A DNA stretch of 64,000 nt from Duganella sp. Root336D2. Lineage in GTDB: Bacteria; Pseudomonadota; Gammaproteobacteria; Burkholderiales; Burkholderiaceae_D. The notes under the pieces were generated by a model that saw nothing but the letters and a program-made list of their open reading frames with translations, was not told the origin of the DNA and made no database searches. Below, piece after piece: positions 53,542 to 62,601 of the stretch (positions are counted from its first letter, which is position 1; every line of letters starts with the position of its first letter). Made by a program: the position numbers and the translations under genes. The DNA lies in contig NZ_LMDB01000033.1 of the NCBI RefSeq assembly GCF_001425005.1, positions 1,238 to 65,237 of the forward strand, written 5' to 3'.

Positions 53542-56190
53542 CTACCCAGATTCCCGCTGTTCCCCACCTATTTTTTGCTGGATCCGGCTCATGAGCTCGG
53601 AGCGGTTGTGCGCCCCCAGTTTGTCCAGCAGGGCCGAGACATGGTGTTCCACCGTGCGCGGCGAGCGCACCAGGCGGCGCGCAATGTCGGCATTGCTTTG
53701 CCCGGCCAGCAACAGGTCGAGGATTTGCGCCTCGCGCCGCGTCAGGCCGTCGGGATGGCTGCGCGCCGCCTGGTAAGGCCCGCGCCGCAGCTTGGGCAGG
53801 TCGATGCCCTTGCCCAGCTGGCTGGCCAGGCTGCGCGCCAGCGCCGCAGCCGGCCGCGCCCCCAGTTCCTCGAATAGCGCCAGCGCGCGCAGGGCGGCCG
53901 GCCCGGCGCCTTCGCCTTGCACGCCCAGCAGGGCCAGGCCGGCTTCGAACGGCAGCCCAAGCGCGCGCCACTGGTCGCTGGCAGCTGCGCCGTCGCCGCG
54001 CAGTTCGGCGCCAATCGGCGGCGGCAGCGCCGCCGCATCCAGCTCTGGCGGCAAGCCGGCACGGTGCTGCCACAGCGCGATTTCGCCGCGGTCCCACAGG
54101 TTGACGCCGGCAATATCGTATTGCGCCAGCGCGGCCAGGCCGGCGCGGCAGGCTTCCAGCTCGCCGGCGATCCATGCGCTCTCGATGCGGCCCAGGCTCG
54201 CTTCCACGATGCGCTGCGGCTCGCCCGTGGCCAGCGCGCCCTGCCAGGCCTGGTCCAGGTGGCGCAGGCCTTCGGGCTTGCCAAGCCGGGCGCAGGTACG
54301 GCCCAGCACCGTCAGGGCCGGCAGGCGCATGATCAGGGTCAGCTGCGGCAGCTGCAGCACGCCGCGCGCGATCGTCTCCGCTTCCGCCAGCCGGCCCTGG
54401 GCCATGCGCAATTGCGCCTGCCAGCCGACCAGGTAGTGGGTCCAGGCGTCCAGGTCGTGTTCAGTGTCGAACGCGATGCCGTCGCTCACCACCCGCTCGG
54501 CCAGGGCGAAACGCTTGGCGGTCACGGCGCACTCGCCCAGGTTGGTGAAGCAGCGTGCCGCATGCTCGTGGTAGCCGTGCTTGAGCGCCAGCGCCAGGCT
54601 TTCCTCCAGCATGGCCTGGCCGGCCGGGTCGCCGCCGAACAGGCGCACGGTGCCCACATTGTTCAGTGCATGGATGCGCGTTTCCACATCGCCCAGTTCG
54701 GCCGCCAGCGCCAGCGCGCGCTGGCCCCATTCGATCGCGCCTTGCGGCCGGTCCTGCAGCATCTCGTGCTGCGAGCGCAGGCTGTAGGCCATGGCCAGTT
54801 CGCTGCTGTGCGGCAGCTGCTCCAGCGTGGCGATGGCTTGCATGCCATAGCGCCCTGCCAGCTCGGCTTCGCCGCGGTACCAGTGCAGGCGCGACAGCCA
54901 GCGCAGGTTGAAGCCGACCTTGTCGCTGCGCCCCAGGCTGCGCCACAATGCAATGGCCTTGTGGCGCGCTGCGATCACGTCGTCATCGATGCACACCAGG
55001 CCTGCTTCATACGACCATTCCTCGTAGAGCTGGGCGGCCTCCGGCGCCGGCGTCGCGGCGCCGACAAAGCGCAGCGCTGCCGCCAGGTGCGCCGCGGCCT
55101 GGCGGTGCGCCCCCAGCCGCGCCGCCTCGTGCGCCGCGCGCGGCGCCAGGCCCAGCACACGGACCGGGTCATGCGCGGCAGCGGCATGGTGTACCAGGCG
55201 CGCCAGCTCGGCCGGGCGCTGCGCCGGGGCATGCTCGCTCAGCGCCTGACAGACGCGCTGGTGCAATTCGCGCAGCCGGGCCGGTGCAAGCTGGCTGGCC
55301 ACGGCCAGCCGCGCCAGTTCGTGGCGGAACATGAAGTGGCCGGCCGCTGTGGCCTGCAGCAAGCCGCGTGCCGTGCAGCGGTCGCACACTTCCACTACGC
55401 CTTCGCCCAGCACGCCGGCCAGCAGCCAGTCTTCGCAGGGCACCGGGCTCACACTCAGCACGTCCAGCAGGCCGCGCTCGGCGCTGTCGAGGCGCGCGAC
55501 CCGGGTCCAGACCGCGTCGCGCACCGACAGCGGCAAGCTGCCGCCGGCATCGGCCGCGGCCAGCAGCTCGGTGACAAAGAAGGGATTGCCGGAGGTGATG
55601 CGATACAGTTCAGCGGCGTCGCGTCCGGCGCCTGTTGCGAGCCGCGCCACGGCCTGCGGCGACAGCGCCGACAGCGCGATGCGTTGCGTGCTCGATGGCG
55701 GCAGGTCGCCCACCCAGCGCCAGAATGCATGGCCGGCCACCAGCTCGTCGCTGCGCACGCTGGCCAGCAGCAGCACGCGCAGGCCGGCCACGCGCCGCGC
55801 CAGGTATTTCAGCAGGTCGAGGGTGGCCTGGTCGGCCCAGTGCACATCTTCCACCAGCAGCACCGTGGTGGCGCGCGCGCCGGCCAGCCAGGCCAGCAGC
55901 CTGGGGAACAGGCGGTCGCTGCCTTCACCGTCGAGCAAAGCAGCCAGTCCATCGCCCAGCAGCGGCGCCATGTCGCGCAAGGGCCCCAGTGCGCGCGGCG
56001 TGAACAAGTCTTCGCAGCCGCCTTGCAAAACCTGGTAGCCGGCGCCCAGGCCGGCCGCAAACTCCTTCAGCAAGGACGATTTACCGATCCCCGCTTCGCC
56101 GATCACCAGGGCAGTCGCACCCTGCCCCGCAGCAGCCTGCCTGGCCATTTCCCGCAACCGTTGCAACGGCAGTTCACGTTCGATCAACAT
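53542..56190 (-). CDS. MalT/LAL-type LuxR regulator with ATPase domain
   Basis: About 882 residues from the ATG at 56190 (a start nine codons earlier is possible). An N-terminal STAND/AAA ATPase has Walker A VIGEAGIGKSSLL and Walker B TTVLLVEDVHWAD. The middle consists of TPR-like helical repeats (about 350-780). The C-terminal LuxR helix-turn-helix is LTRREAQILDLLLAGQSNAD, then IARRLVRSPRTVEHHV. Such LAL regulators are switched by ATP and a ligand bound to the TPR part and usually activate metabolic or secondary-metabolite genes. Targets are unknown; the adjacent gtrA is the next gene in the opposite direction of transcriptional flow. Confidence 0.9.
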   Translation of the reverse strand: MLIERELPLQRLREMARQAAAGQGATALVIGEAGIGKSSLLKEFAAGLGAGYQVLQGGCEDLFTPRALGPLRDMAPLLGDGLAALLDGEGSDRLFPRLLAWLAGARATTVLLVEDVHWADQATLDLLKYLARRVAGLRVLLLASVRSDELVAGHAFWRWVGDLPPSSTQRIALSALSPQAVARLATGAGRDAAELYRITSGNPFFVTELLAAADAGGSLPLSVRDAVWTRVARLDSAERGLLDVLSVSPVPCEDWLLAGVLGEGVVEVCDRCTARGLLQATAAGHFMFRHELARLAVASQLAPARLRELHQRVCQALSEHAPAQRPAELARLVHHAAAAHDPVRVLGLAPRAAHEAARLGAHRQAAAHLAAALRFVGAATPAPEAAQLYEEWSYEAGLVCIDDDVIAARHKAIALWRSLGRSDKVGFNLRWLSRLHWYRGEAELAGRYGMQAIATLEQLPHSSELAMAYSLRSQHEMLQDRPQGAIEWGQRALALAAELGDVETRIHALNNVGTVRLFGGDPAGQAMLEESLALALKHGYHEHAARCFTNLGECAVTAKRFALAERVVSDGIAFDTEHDLDAWTHYLVGWQAQLRMAQGRLAEAETIARGVLQLPQLTLIMRLPALTVLGRTCARLGKPEGLRHLDQAWQGALATGEPQRIVEASLGRIESAWIAGELEACRAGLAALAQYDIAGVNLWDRGEIALWQHRAGLPPELDAAALPPPIGAELRGDGAAASDQWRALGLPFEAGLALLGVQGEGAGPAALRALALFEELGARPAAALARSLASQLGKGIDLPKLRRGPYQAARSHPDGLTRREAQILDLLLAGQSNADIARRLVRSPRTVEHHVSALLDKLGAHNRSELMSRIQQKIGGEQRESG

Positions 56191-56253
56191 GCTCGACTTT
56201 CGGTCACACCTAAACATTTAAGCAAAGGCAGGCGTGATTACAAGGCCGATGTA

Positions 56254-56655
56254 TCAGGTGAACAGCAGCAGCTTGCGGGCACCGAAGTTGAACAGCACGA
56301 TGCTGGCGCCGGCCGCCATCTTGGCCGGCAGGTAGCCCAGGCCGGCCTGCTCGACCAGCAGGCCGATCACCAGTGCATTCAGGGCCAGCCCGGCGGCGCC
56401 GACCAGCGCAAAGACCGCGAACTCATGGCGCCAGTCCGGCAAGCGGCGAAAATCAAAGACCCAGCGGATCGAGGCCACATAGTGGCACAGGATTCCCAGC
56501 AGATAGGCCAGGCTGGCTGCCAGCAGGTAGTGCAGGCCGGCGGCTTCGACCAGCAGGTATAGCGCCAGCGTATCAATGGCAAACGCGGCCAGGCCCACCG
56601 TCGCGTAGCGGAAGAACTGGTGCGCGATGCGCTGCGGTGGCGGTTGCATGATCAT
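56254..56655 (-). CDS. GtrA family flippase-like protein
   Basis: About 133 residues from the ATG at 56655; start codons further upstream are possible. Four membrane helices of the GtrA family: FFRYATVGLAAFAIDTLALY, HYLLAASLAYLLGILCHYVA, RHEFAVFALVGAAGLALNAL, and the C-terminal MAAGASIVLFNFGARKLLLF. GtrA proteins move undecaprenyl-phosphate-linked sugars across the inner membrane for O-antigen or teichoic-type glycosylation. It is divergent from the large membrane protein at 56747, a probable functional partner. It is a paralogue of 60170-60598. Confidence 0.9.
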   Translation of the reverse strand: MIMQPPPQRIAHQFFRYATVGLAAFAIDTLALYLLVEAAGLHYLLAASLAYLLGILCHYVASIRWVFDFRRLPDWRHEFAVFALVGAAGLALNALVIGLLVEQAGLGYLPAKMAAGASIVLFNFGARKLLLFT

Positions 56656-56746
56656 TGGCCGCCCCAGCATAGCACAGGGGTGCGGCACATTTGACGCATG
56701 GCAATTGTTAATGCAATATTAAATATTTTCAGACTGTGGAAGATTG

Positions 56747-58258
56747 ATGGGCGATACTGCAACAGCCAATCCCGGCGCCACCCCGCGCGCCGGCGCGCCC
56801 GGGCCCGCGGCGGCGGCGCGCGAATTCGACCTGCTGGAGCTGCTGGCTGCTGCCTACCTGCTCCTGCCGCTGTTCGTCTTCCTGCTCGGCTGGTTGCGCT
56901 GGCCCTTTGCGTTGCCCTTGAGCCTGGCATTGCTGCCGGCCCTGTACCGCGCCTGGCAGGGGCGCCAGCTGCGCGCCGTCCGGCTGTCGCGGCGCGAACT
57001 GCTGGCCGTGGCTGCCGTAACGGCCGCCTGGGTCTGCCTGAGCGGCCTGGCGCCCGCCTTCTTCCTCAACCTCGACTGGATGACGCGCATGTCGGTACTG
57101 CGCGACCTGGTCGTCGGCAGCTGGCCGCTGGGCTACGACACCGCTGCCGGCGAGATGATCCTGCGCTGCCCGCCCGGCTACTACATGGTGCCGGCACTGG
57201 CCGGCAAGCTCTCCTCCCTGCATGGCGCCCGCCTTGCCCTGTGGGGCTGGACGGCGCTGGGCACGGCACTGTTCCTGGGCTTGGTCGTAAGCGCCAACCC
57301 GGCGCGCAAGCCCGGCGCCTGGCGCTCCGCCTTGCTGATTGCGGTGTTTTTCAGCGGCATGGATATCCTGGGCTGGCTGATTTCGAGCCACAGCAGCCTG
57401 CAATTCGGCGCGCATATCGAGTGGTGGGCCACGCAATTCATTAATGGCAGCCAAATCCAGTATTCGTCGCAAACGACCCAGTTGTTCTGGGTCCCCAACC
57501 ATGGCCTGCCGGGCTGGCTGCTGGCCGCAGTGGCCTGGCGCCACCGCCAGCACGGCTTGTCGGTGCTGGCAGCGGCGCTGCTGTTGCTCGGTACGGTGTT
57601 CTGGGCACCGCTGGTGGCGCTCGGGGCGGCCCCGCTGCTGCTCTGGTGTGCCTGGCGCGGCCAGGGCTGGCGCCAGCTGCTGCAGCAAAGCCTGCGCCTG
57701 CCGGTGCTGGCCTTGCTGCCGGCCGGCTGGCTGGTGTGCCGCTACCTGACCATGGGTGCGGTGCCGGCCGGCGCGGCCGCCGGCGGCGACCTGACGATGC
57801 AAGTCTATTCCGCCATCATTTTCTCGGCCTTCGAATGGGGCCTGCTGGCGTGGGCCGTCGCGGCGCGCGGCGAACGCGCAGCGCTGCTGCTGCTGGCCTT
57901 GCTGCAATTATTGCTGCTGCCCTTCGTGCACTTTGGCCCTTCCAATGACCTGGTCATGCGCGCCAGCATTCCCGCCCTGGTGATACTGATGATGGCAACG
58001 ATCGAAGCCTGGCAAACGGCGCAGCCGCTGCGCCGCAGCGCCATCACTGTCCTGCTGGCCATCGGCAGCGTCACGCCCCTGCTGGAATTTGAGCGCGCCT
58101 TCCAGTCCGGGCCGCGCTACCTGCACGAACAGGCCAACTTTACCGATGTCACCGGGGAATCCGTTGTGTGGCATTACCTCAGCCCCGTGACGCGGCCCGA
58201 TGTCAAGGCCATGTTGAAACCGGCCCGGCCGGTCCCGGGCGCGGCACAGCAACCCTGA
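56747..58258 (+). CDS. Large polytopic membrane protein, GT-C-like
   Basis: 503 residues with about 11 membrane helices. No named family. The first large loop (FFLNLDWMTRMSVLRDLVVG, RCPPGYYMVPALAGKLSSLH) and the rest of the topology recall lipid-dependent sugar transferases of GT-C type. A C-terminal soluble tail is short. The ATG at 56747 follows GAAGATTG. It is divergent from gtrA, which suggests that the two form a flippase/transferase pair. Start, topology and partner are clear; the reaction is inference. Confidence 0.7.
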   Translation: MGDTATANPGATPRAGAPGPAAAAREFDLLELLAAAYLLLPLFVFLLGWLRWPFALPLSLALLPALYRAWQGRQLRAVRLSRRELLAVAAVTAAWVCLSGLAPAFFLNLDWMTRMSVLRDLVVGSWPLGYDTAAGEMILRCPPGYYMVPALAGKLSSLHGARLALWGWTALGTALFLGLVVSANPARKPGAWRSALLIAVFFSGMDILGWLISSHSSLQFGAHIEWWATQFINGSQIQYSSQTTQLFWVPNHGLPGWLLAAVAWRHRQHGLSVLAAALLLLGTVFWAPLVALGAAPLLLWCAWRGQGWRQLLQQSLRLPVLALLPAGWLVCRYLTMGAVPAGAAAGGDLTMQVYSAIIFSAFEWGLLAWAVAARGERAALLLLALLQLLLLPFVHFGPSNDLVMRASIPALVILMMATIEAWQTAQPLRRSAITVLLAIGSVTPLLEFERAFQSGPRYLHEQANFTDVTGESVVWHYLSPVTRPDVKAMLKPARPVPGAAQQP

Positions 58259-58265
58259 AGCGGTT

Positions 58266-60170
58266 CTACCTGGCGCCGCGCAGGCGGGCGCAATCGTACA
58301 GGTAATAGGTGCGCCGGTATTCGCGGTCCTCGACCCGGGCGATGCCGCCTTCGCCCAGCTGCCATGCCAGCACCACGAAGTCCAGCGCCGGGTCGCCGCA
58401 GACATAGGCCAGCCCGGCCTCGCTCGGCACCGGCAATTCCGACATGCGCAGTTTGGCGGTCGAAGCGTCATGCTCGCGCACGGAATCGCGCATGCCAAGC
58501 CGGTGCAGGCGTGCCAGCCGGCGCGCCCCTTCCAGCGCCGTGCCGCGATTGAATGCGGCGCCGGCCAGCTGGACCGACGACACATAGTTCGCGCGCTGCA
58601 GCAGGAACCAGCTGCCGCGCACATCGTTCTCCCAATACACCACGGCCTTGGGCGCAATCAGGGGCTGGAACACGGCCCGCGCATCGCGCCGCGCCTGGTC
58701 CGAGACCGGATACGCATATTCCGGCGGGGCGATGCGCCACAGCGCAGCGCCAGCCAGGCCGGCCAGCGCCGCCAGGCAGGCCAGCAGGTAGCCGCCGCCT
58801 CGCCCGGACGCCATGCAGCGCCATACCAGCAGCAGCAGCGCGGCACCGGCCAGCGCCAGGACGCCGGTCCCCAACAGGGTCCAGCCCCAGATGCGTGCCG
58901 CGCTATCCTCGATCAGCTGCGGCGCCAGGGCGCCCGAATCGGTGGCCAGCTTCAGCACTTCCGCCAGCCAGACAGTGCCGAGTGCCAGCAGCAGTGCCGT
59001 GAGCGCGCGGCTGGTGGCAGCGGACAACGCCAACGGCGCGGCACTGCGCACTTGCCAGCACAGGGTTGCCGCCGCCAGCACGGCAAGCACGCCGCCGATG
59101 CTGTTGCGCGTCAGCGTGGCGACGACCAGCGCCAGCAGCAGTAGCCGGAATACTGCGCCGCGCTGCCAGTAGCTGGCCAGCAGCCAGGCCAGGGCAGGTA
59201 CCGCGCCCAGCTGCAGCAGCCACAGCGCGCGCCAGGGCTGGGCCTGGATCAACAGCAGGTTGTGGAAACATCCCGTCCCCAGCCAGCTCGCCAGCAAGCC
59301 GATGGCGCCGGCCGCTGCCAGGGATGCGAAGAAGCGTGCCTGGCGGCCCTGTGACAGGCACGCTGCCGCCAGCACCAGGCTGAATGCCAGCGCGGTGCGG
59401 CTCAGCCATTTGTCGGCATGCCAACCGTCCCAGGTGACCATGGGCGCCTGCCGGATCACATGGGCCAGCCATTCCTTGTCCATGCCCAGCACGATGCGGT
59501 CGAAGGGGCTGACGCCGCTGGCCACGCCCAACGCCAGGCCGGCCGCGCCCAGCGCCGCGCCCAGCAGCAGGAGCCGCGGGCGTCCCATGCCCAGGAATAG
59601 CAAGCCGGCCAGTGCGGCCCCGGCGGTCATAAGCGGGTGCAGCAGGAAGGCCAGGACCAGCGCCGGCAGGCCCCAGTGCCAGCGGCCGCGCACCAGGCAG
59701 GCCAGCGCAATCATGCTCAGCGCCTCAGCAAAGATGCGCGGCGTCGGGAACGGTTCGCCCAAGGTGAAAATCCCGACCAACGGGCCGTAATCCGAGGGCA
59801 GCAAGACCAGGCACACCATGCCAAGCCAGAATGGCAAGCCGCGCAGGAAAGTCGCCAGCAGCCAGCCCGCCCCCGCCAGCCATAAGACGCTGCCCAAAAG
59901 GTACAACAGCTGCGCCGCCGCCGGCAGGCCCAGGGCAGCGATGCAGGCCGCAAACAGGGGGCTGAACAGGGTGAACGAATCCTGCGAGCCGTACAGGAAG
60001 TACAGGTCGTTCTGGAAATTTTCGGGAGAAAGCCGGCGCATGGCCTGCACCGCGTACAGCCGGCTATCGTGCCACAGCCCGGTCCAGGGACGAGCCAGCA
60101 GCCAGGCGGCGGCCAGCAGCAGCAGGAGCGGCAGCAAGCGCCGGTCCCAGGTACGCGGCGCCAGGATCAT
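58266..60170 (-). CDS. Large polytopic membrane protein with C-terminal soluble domain (paralogue 1)
   Basis: 634 residues with 12 or more membrane helices. The first loop RPWTGLWHDSRLYAVQAMRR and NDLYFLYGSQDSFTLFSPLF has Asp residues placed as in GT-C glycosyltransferases. The soluble C-terminus ends in DREYRRTYYLYDCARLRG. It is a close paralogue of 60610-62601 in order and motifs. Its ATG overlaps the last base of the gtrA stop (TGATG), so it is coupled. No family name was recognised. It probably decorates a surface polysaccharide or glycolipid together with GtrA. Confidence 0.75.
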   Translation of the reverse strand: MILAPRTWDRRLLPLLLLLAAAWLLARPWTGLWHDSRLYAVQAMRRLSPENFQNDLYFLYGSQDSFTLFSPLFAACIAALGLPAAAQLLYLLGSVLWLAGAGWLLATFLRGLPFWLGMVCLVLLPSDYGPLVGIFTLGEPFPTPRIFAEALSMIALACLVRGRWHWGLPALVLAFLLHPLMTAGAALAGLLFLGMGRPRLLLLGAALGAAGLALGVASGVSPFDRIVLGMDKEWLAHVIRQAPMVTWDGWHADKWLSRTALAFSLVLAAACLSQGRQARFFASLAAAGAIGLLASWLGTGCFHNLLLIQAQPWRALWLLQLGAVPALAWLLASYWQRGAVFRLLLLALVVATLTRNSIGGVLAVLAAATLCWQVRSAAPLALSAATSRALTALLLALGTVWLAEVLKLATDSGALAPQLIEDSAARIWGWTLLGTGVLALAGAALLLLVWRCMASGRGGGYLLACLAALAGLAGAALWRIAPPEYAYPVSDQARRDARAVFQPLIAPKAVVYWENDVRGSWFLLQRANYVSSVQLAGAAFNRGTALEGARRLARLHRLGMRDSVREHDASTAKLRMSELPVPSEAGLAYVCGDPALDFVVLAWQLGEGGIARVEDREYRRTYYLYDCARLRGAR

Positions 60171-60598
60171 CAGGCCTGCGCCCTTGCCGCCGAGAACAAC
60201 AGCACCTTGCGGGCGCCGAAATTGAAGAACAGGATCACGGCGGCCGCCACCAGCTTGGCTGCCATATAGGGCATGCCAAGCAACTCAACCTGCAGGCTGA
60301 TGGCAAAGCCGTTCAGGATCAGGCCGGCAATGCCGATCAGGAAGAAGATGATGAATTCGCGCTGCCATTGCGCCTCGCGGCGGAAATGGAACACCCAATT
60401 GACCGAGATCAGGTAATTGCAGACCATGCCCAGCAAATAGGACAGGCTGGCCGCCAGCAGGTAATGCAAGCCGGCGAAATGGGCCAGCAGGAACAGTGCG
60501 CCGTAATCGACGACAAACGCCATGCCGCCAACGAAGACATAGCGGATGAACTGGATCAGGCTACTGGCGCTTGGTGCGCCCAACAGTTTCTTTAACAT
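60170..60598 (-). CDS. GtrA family flippase-like protein (second copy)
   Basis: About 142 residues from the ATG at 60598; a TTG at 60613 overlaps the stop of the previous gene and is an alternative start. Four helices: LIQFIRYVFVGGMAFVVDYG, HYLLAASLSYLLGMVCNYLI, EFIIFFLIGIAGLILNGFAI and AAAVILFFNFGARKVLLFSA. Role as in the first GtrA copy. It is sandwiched between two paralogous large membrane proteins in one operon, which is more complex than the classical gtrABC cassette. Confidence 0.9.
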   Translation of the reverse strand: MLKKLLGAPSASSLIQFIRYVFVGGMAFVVDYGALFLLAHFAGLHYLLAASLSYLLGMVCNYLISVNWVFHFRREAQWQREFIIFFLIGIAGLILNGFAISLQVELLGMPYMAAKLVAAAVILFFNFGARKVLLFSAARAQA

Positions 60599-60609
60599 GG
60601 TTGATGCTT

Positions 60610-62601
60610 TCAATGCGACGCGTAGCTGCCGCGCAGGCGCGCGCAGTCATACAGGAAATAGCTGCGGTCAAAGGCCGGATCGTCGGCCTGCGCCACCGCC
60701 AGCGCGCCCATTTTTTGCGTAAGCACGACAAAGTCCAGCGCCACGTCGGCGCAGGCGTACGCCAGTTCCTCGGTACCGGGTTGCTTCATGTCTGCCAGCA
60801 TGCGGTAGCTATCTTCGCGGTTCTTGCCCAGCACCACGTCAGGCGCAGCCAGGCGCTCGAGGCGGTGCAGGCGGCGCGCGCCCTCCAGCGCGTTGCCGCG
60901 GTTGAAGACCATGCCATACGTCTGCGCCACCGAGGCATAACTGGAGCGTTGCAGTACAAACCAGCTGGCGCGCAATTCGTTTTCCCAATACACAGTCGCC
61001 TGCCGCGGAATCAAGGGCACAAAGGCGGCCCGCACGGCCCGCTCGCCGGCAGCGGAAATCTGCAGCCGGTTGGCGCTATAGCCCTGCCGCAGCAAGGCGG
61101 CGCCCGTCACCGCCAGCAGCGCCATGCCTGCCGCCAGCGCCCAGCCCGCGAACTTCCGGCGGCCGGCACAATGCCAGATGCCGAGCATCAAGGCCAGGCC
61201 CAACACGGCGCCCCCGCCCAGGCGCAGCAGGGACAAGCCCCAGCCCATGCCGCTGCCGACATCGACGGCGTAATTCCAGTGGCGCACGCCAAGCGGCGTA
61301 GTGGCTTGGGCATCCACCTGCGCCAGCCAGATGCTGAGCATGGCAAGCAGCAGGCAGCATAACAAACCGTAGGTTCGGTTGGAGACCGGCTTGGGCGCCG
61401 GCTGGCTGACCAGCCAGCACAGGGCAGCCCCGGCCGCCAGGGTGACCAGGCCGCCAAAACTATCGCGCGCGAACACACCCAGCATGATGGTGGCCAGCAA
61501 AAACTGGAATAGCCGGCCACGGTGCCAGAACGCGGCCAGCAGCCAGCCCATGGCAATCACGGCGACCAGCTGCACCAGCCACATTGCGCGCCACGGCTGG
61601 ATTTGCAACAGCAGCAGGTTATGGAAGACCGAAGTGCCGAGCCAGCTGGCCAGCAGGCCCAGGCCGCCCACCAGCGCCACGCAGTAATAGAAACGGGCGC
61701 GCCAGCCCGCCGACAGCCGGGCGGCCATCAGCACCAGGCTGAAGGCAACGGTGGTGCGGCTGGCCATTTCACCGAAACGCCAGCCGTCCCAGGTCACGAT
61801 GACCGACATGCGGGCCACCTCGGCATACCATTCCGCGTCCATCGCTTGCAGCAGGCGCTGGTAGGGCAACAGGTCCAGCGCAATGCCGGCAACAGCCAGG
61901 ATCGCGCCGGCCACCAGCAGTGGCACGGCTTGGCGGATACCGCCGCTGACCAGGTAGAGCGCGCAGAACAGCAAGGTCGCGATCGTCATCAGGGGATGCA
62001 TGACCAGCGACAGTGTCATGAACAAGGCCGGCCACAGGCGCTTGCCGCGCAGCAGGCAGGCCAGGGCCAGCATGCTCAGCGCCTCGGCAAGGATGCGCGG
62101 CGTCAAATAGGGCTCGGCCAGCGAGAAAGACTTGATCGGGTCGTAATCGGTTGGCAGCAGCAACAGCCAGGCCAATGCCACCCATAGCATCGGGCCGCGC
62201 AGGAAGGTTGACAGGAGGAAGCAGGCGCCGCCCAGCCACAGGGCGCTGCCGGCGAGCTGCAGCAGCAGCGAACCGCCGTCCAGGCCGAATGCCTGGATGC
62301 ACGCACTGTACAGGGGGCTGAACAGGGTGAATTTGTCTTGCGAACCGAACATGAAGAACAGGTCGTTCTCGAACTGCTCGGGGTACAACAGGTGCATGGC
62401 CTGGGCGGCATACAGCCGTCCGTCGTGCCAGATGCCGGACCAAGGACGGACTGCCAGCCAGACGGCCACCAGCGCCAGCAGCAGCAAGGATTCGCGCCAG
62501 CCCCAGCGCCGCGCCAGCTGGAGCGGCGGCGCCAGCCGCGCTGGCGGTGCCGGCGGCTGAGCTGCCGGTTCCGCCCGCAAGCTGTGCGCTTGTTGCGTCA
62601 T
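60610..62601 (-). CDS. Large polytopic membrane protein with C-terminal soluble domain (paralogue 2)
   Basis: 663 residues, about 12 membrane helices after a Pro/Ala-rich cytoplasmic start. Shared with 58266-60170: RPWSGIWHDGRLYAAQAMHL, NDLFFMFGSQDKFTLFSPLY, VTWDGWRFGEMASRTTVAFS, VYWENELRASWFVLQRSSYA and YFLYDCARLRGS. The strongly conserved outer loops and the soluble end suggest the same reaction on different sugars or acceptors. It overlaps the oxidoreductase gene by 4 bases (ATGA) and the next gtrA start. Assignment as glycosyltransferase is inference from topology and context. Confidence 0.75.
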   Translation of the reverse strand: MTQQAHSLRAEPAAQPPAPPARLAPPLQLARRWGWRESLLLLALVAVWLAVRPWSGIWHDGRLYAAQAMHLLYPEQFENDLFFMFGSQDKFTLFSPLYSACIQAFGLDGGSLLLQLAGSALWLGGACFLLSTFLRGPMLWVALAWLLLLPTDYDPIKSFSLAEPYLTPRILAEALSMLALACLLRGKRLWPALFMTLSLVMHPLMTIATLLFCALYLVSGGIRQAVPLLVAGAILAVAGIALDLLPYQRLLQAMDAEWYAEVARMSVIVTWDGWRFGEMASRTTVAFSLVLMAARLSAGWRARFYYCVALVGGLGLLASWLGTSVFHNLLLLQIQPWRAMWLVQLVAVIAMGWLLAAFWHRGRLFQFLLATIMLGVFARDSFGGLVTLAAGAALCWLVSQPAPKPVSNRTYGLLCCLLLAMLSIWLAQVDAQATTPLGVRHWNYAVDVGSGMGWGLSLLRLGGGAVLGLALMLGIWHCAGRRKFAGWALAAGMALLAVTGAALLRQGYSANRLQISAAGERAVRAAFVPLIPRQATVYWENELRASWFVLQRSSYASVAQTYGMVFNRGNALEGARRLHRLERLAAPDVVLGKNREDSYRMLADMKQPGTEELAYACADVALDFVVLTQKMGALAVAQADDPAFDRSYFLYDCARLRGSYASH

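Noticed and set aside
53917..56562. 881-codon plus-strand frame
   Set aside because: Antisense to the LuxR/ATPase regulator; Gln/Arg/His-rich shadow without a domain.
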